Shown piece after piece: positions 1 through 9,448 of a DNA stretch of 64,000 nucleotides. Under the pieces are notes generated by a model. It was not told where the DNA came from and ran no database searches. It saw only the letters and a list, made by a program, of their open reading frames with translations. The number at the start of each line of letters is the position of its first letter. The stretch's first letter is position 1. Source of the DNA: Bacilli bacterium (lineage in GTDB: Bacteria; Bacillota_I; Bacilli_A; RFN20; CAG-826); NCBI GenBank assembly GCA_035326105.1, contig DAOKYO010000002.1, forward strand, positions 496,001 through 560,000, written 5' to 3'. The translations under genes and the position numbers were made by a program.

Positions 1-3000
1 AACTATGCCAGTATTATGAGCTTTTTAGATGCCTACGATAACTCTCTTTTGGCAAATGGTCTTTTCAATTGGAATGTAAATGATGAAGGAAAGTCCATTG
101 ATACCGTCTTGATGGATATGGCGACCGGGGAAAAAACCGGAAATGTCGAAGTTACATTATCTAATGAATTGGGTTCTGTTGCCGGCATTAGCAAGACACT
201 TATTTCTGCCGGCTTTTTGACCGATGATGGTAGCGGAGCATTACCTTATTCCGTCCTGATGAGCGATGCCGTTATCACTTCTTTATTCAGAAACCTTTCC
301 AACTCTGGATTGGTTGTCAGCGTCTTGCCTTTGGCCGTATCCTTGGCTCTTAATACGGAAGAAATTAAATCGGTTTTAGGCGAGGAAGTCATCAGTCAAA
401 TTGAAGACGAATTTCAAGATGTAAATTATAAGGACGAACTTACGACTATCGGAGGCATTGCAAGTGACCTCGCCTCCAGCGGTGTGGCAACAACTTTAAT
501 TGATGAATTGACAAGCGACGAGGAGGTATCACAGGAAGTAATGATCGATCGGATATCCCTTCTTTTGGACTCCGATGCCGTTCCATCGGTAAAGTCGGCC
601 CTTACCAAAATTGATGATTCCAAGCTTTTGTCAACTATTTTGCCGGCCATCCTTTATTCGACAGTTCAAAGTTCACCCGATTCACTGGGAGCTTTCGCGG
701 GAGTTCTTCCAACAACATGGGAGGGGATGAAATCCTATAAGTGGGGCAATGAATTGGCAATTGTCTATAACTCCCTGGCCCGTTTTTACCAACTTGACAA
801 CAATTTTTTACACTACGTTGTTAGCGATACCAGCGAAACATCGTCTCTTGCCGATGGACCACAGGCTCAAGGCAAAAAAATTTCCGGGAACGTTCTGTAT
901 GCCCTTTCCGATTCTAGTCTTTTAACTTTCGTCAGAGATAATTATAGTGAAATCATTGGCATCCTCGCGGGTAATTTTGACAGCAATGGCTTACCGACCG
1001 ATATTGATGAGGAGGGTAAAAACACTGATTTAAATGGCGCTTGCCTTTTAGATAGCGACCTTATTGCCGATGGGGTAGATGTAATTGCCGGCCTCTTAAT
1101 TTCATCGATGGCCACCGGGGATAATACTGGGATGGCTGATGATATTCAAACTGCCATCGATGAGCTTAATAGCACTGTTTTATCGACGCAAAGGTTAAAT
1201 TACAAGAAAGAATTTAATGCCTTAATTACGATTATGGGCGGACTTTTGCAAGATGAAAACACGGTCGCGGTTTTAAACCAAGAAGCCGAGGCAACGACTA
1301 TCATTGACGACGATAATTCAAGAAACAATTTGATTTCTCTTTGCGGAGATATTGATAACTCAAAATTAATTGGTTCCATTCTTCCGGGAATAATGGAAGA
1401 TGCCGTCTCTAATTTATCTATGCTTACGGATTTCGGATTATCGGTAAACGATTTTGATTTCCATGTTGATAACTTCGGTACCGAATTAGCCAATATGCTG
1501 GAGGCTTATCCCGATATTCAGGAAATAAGTTCCACAATATCATCTTCAACCGATATTTTGGCTTCATTCGGTGAAGAAAATTTTAGTCAATCTTTAAAAA
1601 ATATGCTTACGGCTTTTTATGATTCAAAAATTCTTAATCCGATTAATGAAACCGAATCAGATGCCACCTTCAAGAAAATAATCGAGTATGTGTTTGATCA
1701 AGCCAGTGATGCCACAAGCGGAGCTATTGATGTGGTTGAAGTAATGAATGCCGCGGATGATGTCGCTTACTGGACTGATGCCCAAGCGACTGACGCTCTC
1801 GGAAGTCCTGCCACCGGTGAGATTTCCCATTTAGTGAATGTATTATCGACCATCAGTTCGAGCGGAATTCTTACCGCTATGGAAGAAACCGATCCATTAA
1901 ATGCCATCACTTCCTCAATGATCACCACCACTTTTAACTCCATCGATCAATCAGCATTATTCAGTGTTTCTTTTGATAATATTTTAAACTATTTCCTCGG
2001 GCCTTCCATTTACGACTCCAGTACCCCTCAAGTAACATTTTCCAATGTTAATGATTGGTCACAAGAAGGAGTGAATTTAGCTATCGTAGTCAGCAATGTT
2101 CAAAGTGCCGCTATTTCTTTAAGTAACTTTGACCCCACAAAAATTGATGGTGCTTATTTAGGCCCCATGCTGGATGCGCTCGCCGATTCGCAAATCTTTG
2201 TTCAAAAGGATGCGCAGACAAACGAAGATGTTTATTATTACGGAGATTTCTTGCTGAACAAGTTGAAAGCGAGTGCCGGATTGAACGCTTACATCGTTGA
2301 CTTTGGTGAAAGCATTGGCGACAGCAGTCCCTTTGATACCATCACAAGTGATTTTAGCCTGATTAATGTCGATGGCGATGTTGCTTCATCCATCAGTCAT
2401 TGGAAAAATGAAAATGCGCGCATCGTCACTATTATCGATAGTCTAAATAATATTTCCGTTCCCGTCGGAACAAATGCCCTTGATTATTTGGCCAATGGCA
2501 GCGCCAGTAATAGCGAACTAGAAGCGGTTATTGATGCCGTTAACGACAGTTCTATTTTACGGATGATTATTCCTAATGCCTTCGATGGCATCTTCTCTTC
2601 TGCCTCCTTTGAAGTGGCGGGTTTATCTTTAAGCGCGGCTAATGTCACGCCTTTAATCGGGGGTGATGCTACCAACCATTTATTTGATGACTATACATCA
2701 CTCCGCACTTTCCTTACTGAACGCGGGGAAGAAATAAACAAAATCGTCGACATGAAAGAAGATATTGATAGTTTGTCCACTCTTAGCGACTTTACTTCCA
2801 TCAATGATATTACGGAAGGTACGCGCGATACTTTGAGAACTATTTTGCACAACATGAATACCTCTGAAGTATTTAATTTAAGCGGGATTAATCCCAATGA
2901 CTTAACTAGTGACAAGACGGTTTTTCAGCAGCTGATTTATAAGATTATGAATGATAGCAGTCTTAGTTCTATCGCTTATAACACTAACAATCCTAAGATG

Positions 3001-5880
3001 GCAGCTAAAGGTTATACGAGCGCTGAAGACAAACTTAACGGCGATATTGCTGTATTATTTCCTTACCAAAATGCCGATTTGGTGGAACAAGGAACGGAAA
3101 TTGATAATTTCGTCGATGTTTTCACAGCTTTCTTGAACGCCGATTCTTTATCCGGCGTTTCCGGACTGGATGCCGGCAGTATCGCCGGGGCAATTGATGC
3201 CGCGGATTTACAGAGCATTCTTTCGGCTCTCAATAACAGCAACCTTACGTATGATGTTGTTCCCAGTTTAATTGATACCGTTGCCACCAGTTCTTCTCTT
3301 TCAATGAGCGGAATTGATTTTTCCGCCGCCAATCCTTATTTTGCTTATCAATACGTCAACGGTGAATTTAACGGTTTGGCTACTCCTGATTATGAGGCTA
3401 AATATCCAGTAACCGAGATTTCTTCAATAACATCGATCTTTGATAAAGTGACGGGGACTGATGGCTTGCAAAGTATCACTGCGAACATCAATGATTTATC
3501 AACTATTGATGACAGCAAAATATTGACTATTGAGGATGCTCTTTCTGAACTGAATAGTTCATTCATCTTCAATCGATCCGGTTATAATGTCGACTATGCC
3601 GCTTCGCTTTCCATCGGTGAAACTCCTTTGAGCGTCTTCCAACAAGTAATGAAAAAACTGCTTGTTGATTCGCAATTATCCGATGTTATATATAATACGG
3701 AAAGTCCGAAAGATCAAAGTTTCGGCTATCTTGATGCCGGGGCGAAGACAATTGACCAAATTGAGAATACTTTCCCGACAAATGCGACCGAACTGAGTTC
3801 GCAAGAAGCCGAGATTGGTAACTTTATGGACATCTTCCGCGTTTTTAAAGCATCATCATCCTTGAGCTCGGTTTCGGCTTTTGATGCTTCCTCAATAGCC
3901 AGTTCCATTGACTCTGACGATTTGGAGTCAATTCTCATCGCTTTCAATAGCAGTGAACTCGCTTATGATGCCGTTCCTAACCTTATCAATAGCGTTGTTA
4001 ATGGTTCCAGTTTTTCAATTAGTGGTCTAGACATATCAGCCGCTAATCCCTACTTTGTTTATAAATATGACGGAAGCGATTATCTTCCATCTATGAGCGA
4101 AAATTATTCTACTCACTATCCGGAAAATGAAATTTATGGACTAGGCGAGATTTTTGATCAAATAACTGGCACAAGTAGTACCGATGGTCTTCAAGATATC
4201 GCCACGCGGATGAATGATATCTCAACGCTGACAAGCAGCGATATCCAGCTTATTGAAGACACCTACCTTAATCTTTACCACTCATTTATCTTTGGCCAAA
4301 GCGGAGCCTCTCAATCATATGTTGACACTTTGCCTTTGGGTGATAACCCGTTGACAGTTTTCGAGCAAGCGTTGGTAAAAATCTTAACTGATTCTGGGCT
4401 GGCCAACATGGCTTATGATAATACCCATGATATTGCCTATGGCAGTGCCAGTGATAAATTAGAAACTCGATTGATTAATTTCTCCTCGACCGTTATTGAC
4501 GAACAGCTGATGAACACGACGGTTGAACAGGAAATTAACGACGTTATGAACATTATCCGAGTGGTAAGTTTCCGGCTTCCGAGCTTATCTACCGTAACCG
4601 ATTCTATAACCGATGTTTCGAGCGCTGATTTAACCTTGGCTTTGACTGCGATTAATAATTCAAATTTGGTTTATGATGCCACGGCAAAAATAATCCAGGA
4701 ACAGCTTGATAATTTTGGCTTTACCGCCCTAACCGAAGGCTATGAAGGAAAATACCTTGGTCAAAGAGCATATGACGATGCTTCGTCCGATATCGTGATT
4801 ACCACTGATATTAATGACAACACTACTGCGATTAATCTTGAAGCGACTGCCGATGTCGATACCGACGGCAGAGATATTTACTATCTTGGCAACCTAATGG
4901 ACAGTTTCACCACCACTGGTGGTTATTTGAGTTTTGATAGTGCCGGTTTTGACATTAAAACCGACTTCTTGGATCAGGGAAAATCATTAACCCAATTGAT
5001 TGATTTCTTGAAGAATTCGCACATGATGGCAACCTCAGCCGATAATGGCATCTTCTCGACTAAAACCCGTTCGCTTGTGTTATATAATTTACTTGATGGA
5101 AAGATTGCCTCTAGCCATGGGGGCGCGGCTCAATATATTAACGGAGCCAGTAAAACTGAACGTCTGAACAGCGTGGAAGATATTTTTACCCACGATTACT
5201 ATACCGGAGGCGGCAATGATGACTTTTCACCAATAATTGAAGGAAAAGCGCTTGACTTAGCACTAACCAATTTTTCATCGGTAGCGGGATTAACTGGAGC
5301 GAGTCAATTGGCATCAGTTGGATCAACGGTAAAGGCGCTTGTTGAAAGTACCTATGGCTATGATGATAATGGCATTCATACTGGAACTAAACGAGCCTAC
5401 TTTGCAAGCGAAGTTATTTCCGGTTATATCACATCGGCCCTGAGCGGTGAATATGCTGAAGCCCAAAATGAAGAAAATGCCAATGGAAGCGCATCGATCG
5501 TTATACCTAATGAAGTTATCGATTGGCGGGGAAATGATTACTTCTATCTCAATGATCGCGAGGCTACCGGATTTGAAGTAAGCTTACGCTTAATTGCTGA
5601 CTTTACAACTGATACTGGTTCCCCTGAATGGGAAGAACGCATCCAGGAGGATTTCCGTCTGCTCGGCTCCTTGAATGACAGCTTCCCGCCAAACGGCACC
5701 GGAGCAGCTTGGGTTGATGCAAACAGCCACGTCGGTCAACTGCTTTATATGTCGGCTTTTATGCCTTCATTAACGGGGCCGATGGCTATTGTTAAAAACG
5801 GTCTCATCCTTAACGGCCTCGGTGATAGCTATGCAGATAATTTTGTCTTCGAAAATGTTGGCATTTATCTCACTGCTTAG
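1..5880 (+). CDS. Giant repeat-containing protein, 5' end missing
   Basis: The frame is open from the first base (Asn-Tyr-Ala-Ser-Ile precede the first Met at 16), so the gene starts outside the window; 1959 codons are visible. I recognise no enzymatic family. The protein is rich in Ser, Asp, Asn, Thr and Ile and almost lacks Cys. It is built of diverged repeats, each with a core like NSSELAYDAVPNLI. Cores lie near nt 610, 1351, 1942, 2539, 3229, 3943 and 4651. The last three units are clearly alike, with a period of about 238 residues and shared segments such as SAANPYF. There is no C-terminal membrane helix or LPXTG signal, so any anchor must be in the missing N-terminus. A secreted or surface adhesin-like role is inferred from size and repeats only. 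The reading frame is certain; the function is not. Confidence 0.9.
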   Translation, partial: NYASIMSFLDAYDNSLLANGLFNWNVNDEGKSIDTVLMDMATGEKTGNVEVTLSNELGSVAGISKTLISAGFLTDDGSGALPYSVLMSDAVITSLFRNLSNSGLVVSVLPLAVSLALNTEEIKSVLGEEVISQIEDEFQDVNYKDELTTIGGIASDLASSGVATTLIDELTSDEEVSQEVMIDRISLLLDSDAVPSVKSALTKIDDSKLLSTILPAILYSTVQSSPDSLGAFAGVLPTTWEGMKSYKWGNELAIVYNSLARFYQLDNNFLHYVVSDTSETSSLADGPQAQGKKISGNVLYALSDSSLLTFVRDNYSEIIGILAGNFDSNGLPTDIDEEGKNTDLNGACLLDSDLIADGVDVIAGLLISSMATGDNTGMADDIQTAIDELNSTVLSTQRLNYKKEFNALITIMGGLLQDENTVAVLNQEAEATTIIDDDNSRNNLISLCGDIDNSKLIGSILPGIMEDAVSNLSMLTDFGLSVNDFDFHVDNFGTELANMLEAYPDIQEISSTISSSTDILASFGEENFSQSLKNMLTAFYDSKILNPINETESDATFKKIIEYVFDQASDATSGAIDVVEVMNAADDVAYWTDAQATDALGSPATGEISHLVNVLSTISSSGILTAMEETDPLNAITSSMITTTFNSIDQSALFSVSFDNILNYFLGPSIYDSSTPQVTFSNVNDWSQEGVNLAIVVSNVQSAAISLSNFDPTKIDGAYLGPMLDALADSQIFVQKDAQTNEDVYYYGDFLLNKLKASAGLNAYIVDFGESIGDSSPFDTITSDFSLINVDGDVASSISHWKNENARIVTIIDSLNNISVPVGTNALDYLANGSASNSELEAVIDAVNDSSILRMIIPNAFDGIFSSASFEVAGLSLSAANVTPLIGGDATNHLFDDYTSLRTFLTERGEEINKIVDMKEDIDSLSTLSDFTSINDITEGTRDTLRTILHNMNTSEVFNLSGINPNDLTSDKTVFQQLIYKIMNDSSLSSIAYNTNNPKMAAKGYTSAEDKLNGDIAVLFPYQNADLVEQGTEIDNFVDVFTAFLNADSLSGVSGLDAGSIAGAIDAADLQSILSALNNSNLTYDVVPSLIDTVATSSSLSMSGIDFSAANPYFAYQYVNGEFNGLATPDYEAKYPVTEISSITSIFDKVTGTDGLQSITANINDLSTIDDSKILTIEDALSELNSSFIFNRSGYNVDYAASLSIGETPLSVFQQVMKKLLVDSQLSDVIYNTESPKDQSFGYLDAGAKTIDQIENTFPTNATELSSQEAEIGNFMDIFRVFKASSSLSSVSAFDASSIASSIDSDDLESILIAFNSSELAYDAVPNLINSVVNGSSFSISGLDISAANPYFVYKYDGSDYLPSMSENYSTHYPENEIYGLGEIFDQITGTSSTDGLQDIATRMNDISTLTSSDIQLIEDTYLNLYHSFIFGQSGASQSYVDTLPLGDNPLTVFEQALVKILTDSGLANMAYDNTHDIAYGSASDKLETRLINFSSTVIDEQLMNTTVEQEINDVMNIIRVVSFRLPSLSTVTDSITDVSSADLTLALTAINNSNLVYDATAKIIQEQLDNFGFTALTEGYEGKYLGQRAYDDASSDIVITTDINDNTTAINLEATADVDTDGRDIYYLGNLMDSFTTTGGYLSFDSAGFDIKTDFLDQGKSLTQLIDFLKNSHMMATSADNGIFSTKTRSLVLYNLLDGKIASSHGGAAQYINGASKTERLNSVEDIFTHDYYTGGGNDDFSPIIEGKALDLALTNFSSVAGLTGASQLASVGSTVKALVESTYGYDDNGIHTGTKRAYFASEVISGYITSALSGEYAEAQNEENANGSASIVIPNEVIDWRGNDYFYLNDREATGFEVSLRLIADFTTDTGSPEWEERIQEDFRLLGSLNDSFPPNGTGAAWVDANSHVGQLLYMSAFMPSLTGPMAIVKNGLILNGLGDSYADNFVFENVGIYLTA

Positions 5881-5884
5881 TAAT

Positions 5885-5970
5885 AAAGCCCCTTTATGAT
5901 TATGAAATGCACCCCTATTCTTGGACAAAAACAGGAAAGGGGTATTTTTCATGAAATAAACGGGGCTTTT
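5885..5970. terminator. Nested bidirectional terminator between convergent genes
   Basis: An outer stem AAAGCCCC (5885-5892) pairs with GGGGCTTT (5962-5969) and runs into T residues on the plus strand. Inside it, 5902-5916 can pair with 5938-5952. It lies between the stop of the giant gene and the stop of the ABC-F gene at 5972, so it can end transcription from both sides. Confidence 0.75.
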
Positions 5971-5971
5971 T

Positions 5972-7474
5972 TTATATCGTCTCGAGACGTAAATTTGTAA
6001 GACTCTCTTCAAAAAGATAATCATGAGAAACAATTATTACCGCCCCGGGAAATCCATTGATAAGATTAACTATCGTTGGTATCGAGGTCGGAGCAAAATT
6101 GCGCGATGGTTCGTCTAAAAGTAAAATATCATATGTCGATGTTACAAATAACATTAAAATAATAACTTTGCTTTTTTGTCCACCACTTAATTGGGAAAAA
6201 GGATGTTCCATTTCACTCGCGGTAAATAGCATCCGGCCTAACAATTGACGAATAAAAGTAATTTCGTCTTTATTTTTATTAGCCGCTAATATTTCAACAG
6301 GCGTTTGATTATTAAAGCCTAAATCATCGAGATTTTGCGGAAGATATCCGTAGCGATAGTTTTTGTTGGGTTGTGCGTATAATTCTTGAAGAAAGGTTGT
6401 TTTACCGCTGCCATTTTTTCCCTTCAGTAAAACATGCTCGCCACCGCTGATAGAAAATCGAAAGTTTTTAGCCAAAAGCTGTCCACCCTTTGAAAGTAAA
6501 TCTTTTCTCCAATCAATAATATTGCCGAAGGTTTTTCTTTTTAAATCCATATTAACTTCAACATTTAAAAATGGATCGTCATCTGGAAAATCAAGAAATT
6601 GCTCTTTCTTTTTTTCTAGTCTTCGTCCAAAGGATTTAATCGTATGCATCTTTTTTTTCAAAAGTCGACCTTGTACCGGATCCCGTACCGCTTGATCCTG
6701 CCGGTCTTTTACTTTACTATATATTTGACTATATTTTTTTGCTTGCTTCTGATATTCGCTTCTTTGCATTTTTGCTACTTGATATGTATTTTCGCGGTAG
6801 GCTTTTCGATAACTGACGTATTCATTGTAGCTATAAGCATAAAACTCACTTTTGGCGAGTTGTTTCCGATTTTCCAAAGAAAGAACAATTATTTTTTCTG
6901 CCGCTTCGCTTAAAAGATCCACACTATGTGACACAAAAAGGATCATCGCTTTGCTTCTTACAATAAAACGCTTGAGGACTTCCATCGATTCATAATCAAG
7001 ATTATTACTTGGTTCATCGAGCAAGATAACTTCTGGATCGAAATAACTGATTTTTGCCAGTGCCAGCCGAATTAACTCCCCACCAGATAAAGTCTTTATC
7101 TTACGATTTTGATGGAAGATATCGATTGGAAAGGCGAACTGTTTTAAGGCATTTAACGCATAGATTTTATCCTTCGGTCTTACATTTATTTCACTAAAGG
7201 GAAGAAAAAAATAATCTTGAAGAAGATACTCACCATATAGATGAGCAATATCCTGTTCAAGTAGTCCGTAATCTTCAACGCCTCTTATTACCCCCGTAAT
7301 GGAAAGCTTGGAATCCGCTTTATGAATAAGGGCTTTTAAAAGAGTTGATTTTCCATTTCCTTCCTCACCAATAAGAGCGACATGTTCACTCGGATTTATG
7401 AAAAAAGAAAGATCGCTAATTATTTTACGGCCTGTTGAAACTTCTAATATATTTAAATTATTTATGGTAACCAT
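5972..7474 (-). CDS. ABC-F ribosome-associated ATPase, resistance-like
   Basis: 500 residues with two ABC domains and no membrane segment, the layout of ABC-F proteins that bind the ribosomal E site and act on translation or dislodge antibiotics. Domain 1 has Walker A GEEGNGKST (about residues 36-44), signature LSGGE and DEPSNNLD. Domain 2 has GKNGSGKTT (about 354), LSGGQ and DEPSRNFAPTS. A charged interdomain linker lies near residues 200-300. The second Walker B context resembles Lsa/Vga/SalA-type resistance members as I remember them, so macrolide, lincosamide or pleuromutilin protection is plausible but unproven. The start at 7474 has AAGGAG eight bases upstream. A leader with a possible three-codon ORF and an 11-bp hairpin precedes it, which suggests drug-responsive attenuation. 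Confidence 0.9.
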   Translation of the reverse strand: MVTINNLNILEVSTGRKIISDLSFFINPSEHVALIGEEGNGKSTLLKALIHKADSKLSITGVIRGVEDYGLLEQDIAHLYGEYLLQDYFFLPFSEINVRPKDKIYALNALKQFAFPIDIFHQNRKIKTLSGGELIRLALAKISYFDPEVILLDEPSNNLDYESMEVLKRFIVRSKAMILFVSHSVDLLSEAAEKIIVLSLENRKQLAKSEFYAYSYNEYVSYRKAYRENTYQVAKMQRSEYQKQAKKYSQIYSKVKDRQDQAVRDPVQGRLLKKKMHTIKSFGRRLEKKKEQFLDFPDDDPFLNVEVNMDLKRKTFGNIIDWRKDLLSKGGQLLAKNFRFSISGGEHVLLKGKNGSGKTTFLQELYAQPNKNYRYGYLPQNLDDLGFNNQTPVEILAANKNKDEITFIRQLLGRMLFTASEMEHPFSQLSGGQKSKVIILMLFVTSTYDILLLDEPSRNFAPTSIPTIVNLINGFPGAVIIVSHDYLFEESLTNLRLETI

Positions 7475-7482
7475 AATGAGAA

Positions 7483-7573
7483 CTCCTTTTCGTTTGTTTT
7501 TAGGTGAACGAAAAAGATTTATAATGCTATGTTTTCGTTCACAAGATTATATTCTCATTGGTGGTTACTCCTT
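7483..7573 (-). promoter_or_regulatory. Putative attenuator leader of the ABC-F gene
   Basis: Read on the minus strand, AAGGAG (7573-7568) is followed after nine bases by ATG AGA ATA TAA (7558-7547), a possible peptide Met-Arg-Ile. Five bases later an 11-bp perfect stem forms between 7542-7532 and 7514-7504. The 3' arm can instead pair over eight bases with AACGAAAA (7494-7487), which directly abuts the GGAG of the ABC-F gene. Two mutually exclusive structures next to a tiny ORF are the hallmark of ribosome-mediated attenuation. Alternatively TATAAT (7551-7546), which overlaps the mini-ORF, is a -10 box and the inverted repeat is an operator; no good -35 is seen. Confidence 0.5.
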
Positions 7574-7621
7574 GTTCGTTTTTAGATTAGCATATTTAAT
7601 TAAAAAAATTAATAATATTTT

Positions 7622-7879
7622 TTAGGCCTTCTTCGAAAAAGCTATCGCTTTGGCAATCAATTCTTTAGCCTGAGAAACATTAAGTACTCTTCCTGAAGCA
7701 TATATTCGATTATCAATTACCAGCGCGGGTGTCGAAATAATTCCCATCGCTAGCATACCCTCTTGATCTTGATAAAACTCGACCTCATCGGTGATGCCTA
7801 GCTCTTGAGCGGCCTGAACTACTGCCTGATAATTTTTGGTTGATTTAGGACAACCGCATCCTATTGCTTGTATTTTCAT
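7622..7879 (-). CDS. Small thioredoxin-like redox protein
   Basis: 85 residues of the small archaeal-type thioredoxin fold (redox-active disulfide protein 2 / MTH895-like family). The N-terminal strand MKIQAIGCGCPKSTKN and the cis-Pro segment ISTPALVIDN are both visible. The usual CxxC is altered: this protein has Cys-Gly-Cys-Pro-Lys-Ser, so the second cysteine of CPxC is Ser but a Cys-x-Cys pair is present. That may favour metal or metalloid binding over classic disulfide exchange (inference). The ribosome site AAAGGAAG is well placed. It follows the permease gene by 39 bases and probably shares its mRNA and its ArsR-family control. Confidence 0.85.
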   Translation of the reverse strand: MKIQAIGCGCPKSTKNYQAVVQAAQELGITDEVEFYQDQEGMLAMGIISTPALVIDNRIYASGRVLNVSQAKELIAKAIAFSKKA

Positions 7880-7918
7880 AAAAATACTTCCTTTCTTTTT
7901 TCACCCCTAACATTGAAT

Positions 7919-9049
7919 CTAAATTAATAGAAAGCCAAAAGCATTAAACACATATCCGATGATCATTATTCCCGCGACGACAATTATGATGAAGGCGGTT
8001 AATAATTTTGGCTTAATAACTTTTCTGAGCATAATTAAGGAGGGTAGAGATAATGCTGTTACACTCATCATAAACGATAAAATCGTTCCTAGCCCGGCAC
8101 CTTTGCTGTATAGGGCTTCGGCGATGGGCAGAGTACCAAATATATCCGCATACATCGGAACCCCGATTACCGTCGCTAAAGTGACTCCATACCAGTTATT
8201 GGGTCCAAGCAATGACATAATCCACGACTCCGGAATGACGTTGTGAATTATACTGCCGATTCCTACGCCGATAACGATGTACCAAAATACCTTTTTGTAG
8301 GTTGTTAGCATCTGCTCTTTGGCATAAATGAGCCGTTCTGTTTGAGACATTTCATAGCCGTCAATTTCTACCACCGATTGATTCTTGGTCACGAAGTCTT
8401 CAATATTCTTTCCCAGTCCGGTTTTTTCAATAATCGTCCCGCCGACAACTGCTAAAAAAAGTCCTACAACCACATAAGCGATCGCAATCGGCCATCCAAA
8501 GAATCCGACCAAAAGCATCAGGGAGCCCAAATCAACTAGCGGACTGGAAATTAAGAAACTGAATGTCACTCCGCTGGCCAGTCCGGCGCGGGTAAAACCA
8601 ATAAAAATTGGAATTGATGAACAGCTGCAGAAGGGAGTAACCGTCCCAAGTAACGCACCGATAATATTTGCACCCACTCCGTGGTACTTTCCCAAAATCT
8701 TCTTTGTTCTCTCCGGAGGGTAATAAGATTGAATATAAGATATGATAAATATCAAAACACATAAAAGAATCCCAATCTTAATAAAGTCAAAAACAAAGAA
8801 ATGAACTGAAGACTCAACTTGATATTGCCAACTTATAGAATCATACTTGCCACCCAATAAAAATATTAGCTGCCAAATTAAATCGCTTAACCACTTCATT
8901 CCTAAAATTTGATTGCTGATAAATGACCATGGAGCTTTTGCTATATCCCAGCCGATAAACAAACCAATCAGTATATTTATGATAATGGCAATTAATATGA
9001 TTAATATGCCTAGAAGAAACCATCTGTTTTTTTTCTTAGTTAAAGTCAT
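7919..9049 (-). CDS. ArsP/UPF0718-type permease
   Basis: 376 residues, very hydrophobic, with about eight membrane helices, an N-terminal half and a C-terminal half separated by a soluble loop near residues 215-245. The first half carries the family hallmark FCSCSSIPIFIGFTRAGL followed by a conserved SPLVDLGS. This permease family (formerly DUF318, YraQ-like) includes ArsP, which exports trivalent organoarsenicals. The substrate here is inferred from the ArsR-type regulator gene directly upstream and the Cys-x-Cys thioredoxin-like gene downstream. The start has GGAGAGG just upstream. A 16-bp inverted repeat at 9072-9087, between regulator and permease, suggests a second repressor-controlled promoter. 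Confidence 0.88.
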   Translation of the reverse strand: MTLTKKKNRWFLLGILIILIAIIINILIGLFIGWDIAKAPWSFISNQILGMKWLSDLIWQLIFLLGGKYDSISWQYQVESSVHFFVFDFIKIGILLCVLIFIISYIQSYYPPERTKKILGKYHGVGANIIGALLGTVTPFCSCSSIPIFIGFTRAGLASGVTFSFLISSPLVDLGSLMLLVGFFGWPIAIAYVVVGLFLAVVGGTIIEKTGLGKNIEDFVTKNQSVVEIDGYEMSQTERLIYAKEQMLTTYKKVFWYIVIGVGIGSIIHNVIPESWIMSLLGPNNWYGVTLATVIGVPMYADIFGTLPIAEALYSKGAGLGTILSFMMSVTALSLPSLIMLRKVIKPKLLTAFIIIVVAGIMIIGYVFNAFGFLLI

Positions 9050-9071
9050 ACATCCTCTCCATCAATAATAT

Positions 9072-9087
9072 ATTGACATTCATCAAT
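9072..9087. promoter_or_regulatory. ArsR-family operator in front of the permease
   Basis: The sequence is ATTGACATTCATCAAT, an ATTGA-N6-TCAAT inverted repeat. A near-identical site (ATTGACGAACATCAAT on the minus strand) lies at 9449-9464 upstream of the regulator. Two matching sites flanking one regulator gene strongly suggest its binding sites. Confidence 0.65.
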
Positions 9088-9103
9088 GTTTTCGATAAAA
9101 AAA

Positions 9104-9412
9104 TCACTTGCAAGAGCAGACTTCCGTATCATCTTCTTTTTCAAGACAAATTTCCCTGATAAAAGCAACTACCGCGCATATATTTTCGCGTTTCAAACTA
9201 TAATGGCACCAGCGGCCGTCTCTTTCTACCTCAACCAGTTTTAGATCAGCCAGGACTTTCATATGATGCGATAGTGTTCCCTGCGTAATGTGCAATTCTT
9301 CCAGGATATTGCAAGCGCATATTGAATGACGACGGGAAATTATTTGAAGTATTTTAAGCCTCGTGCCATCGCTTAGGGCTTTAGCTATTTTTAAAAACTC
9401 TTCGTTGCTCAT
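9104..9412 (-). CDS. ArsR/SmtB-family metalloregulatory repressor
   Basis: 102 residues of a winged-helix ArsR-family repressor. The recognition helix region ITQGTLSHHMKVLADLKLV is followed by the wing ERDGRWCHYSL. Cys32-Ala-Cys34 lies at the position of the metal-binding box (ELCVCDL in ArsR), and the C-terminus ends in CSCK, giving enough thiolates for As(III)- or Cd(II)-type sensing (inference). I chose the ATG at 9412, not the in-frame ATG at 9430, because AAGGAG lies seven bases before it. The gene is first in the operon with the permease and thioredoxin-like genes and has its presumed operator at 9449-9464, so it is probably autoregulated. Confidence 0.88.
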   Translation of the reverse strand: MSNEEFLKIAKALSDGTRLKILQIISRRHSICACNILEELHITQGTLSHHMKVLADLKLVEVERDGRWCHYSLKRENICAVVAFIREICLEKEDDTEVCSCK

Positions 9413-9448
9413 AGTTTCTCTCCTTGCCATACTATTTATAAACTATAT

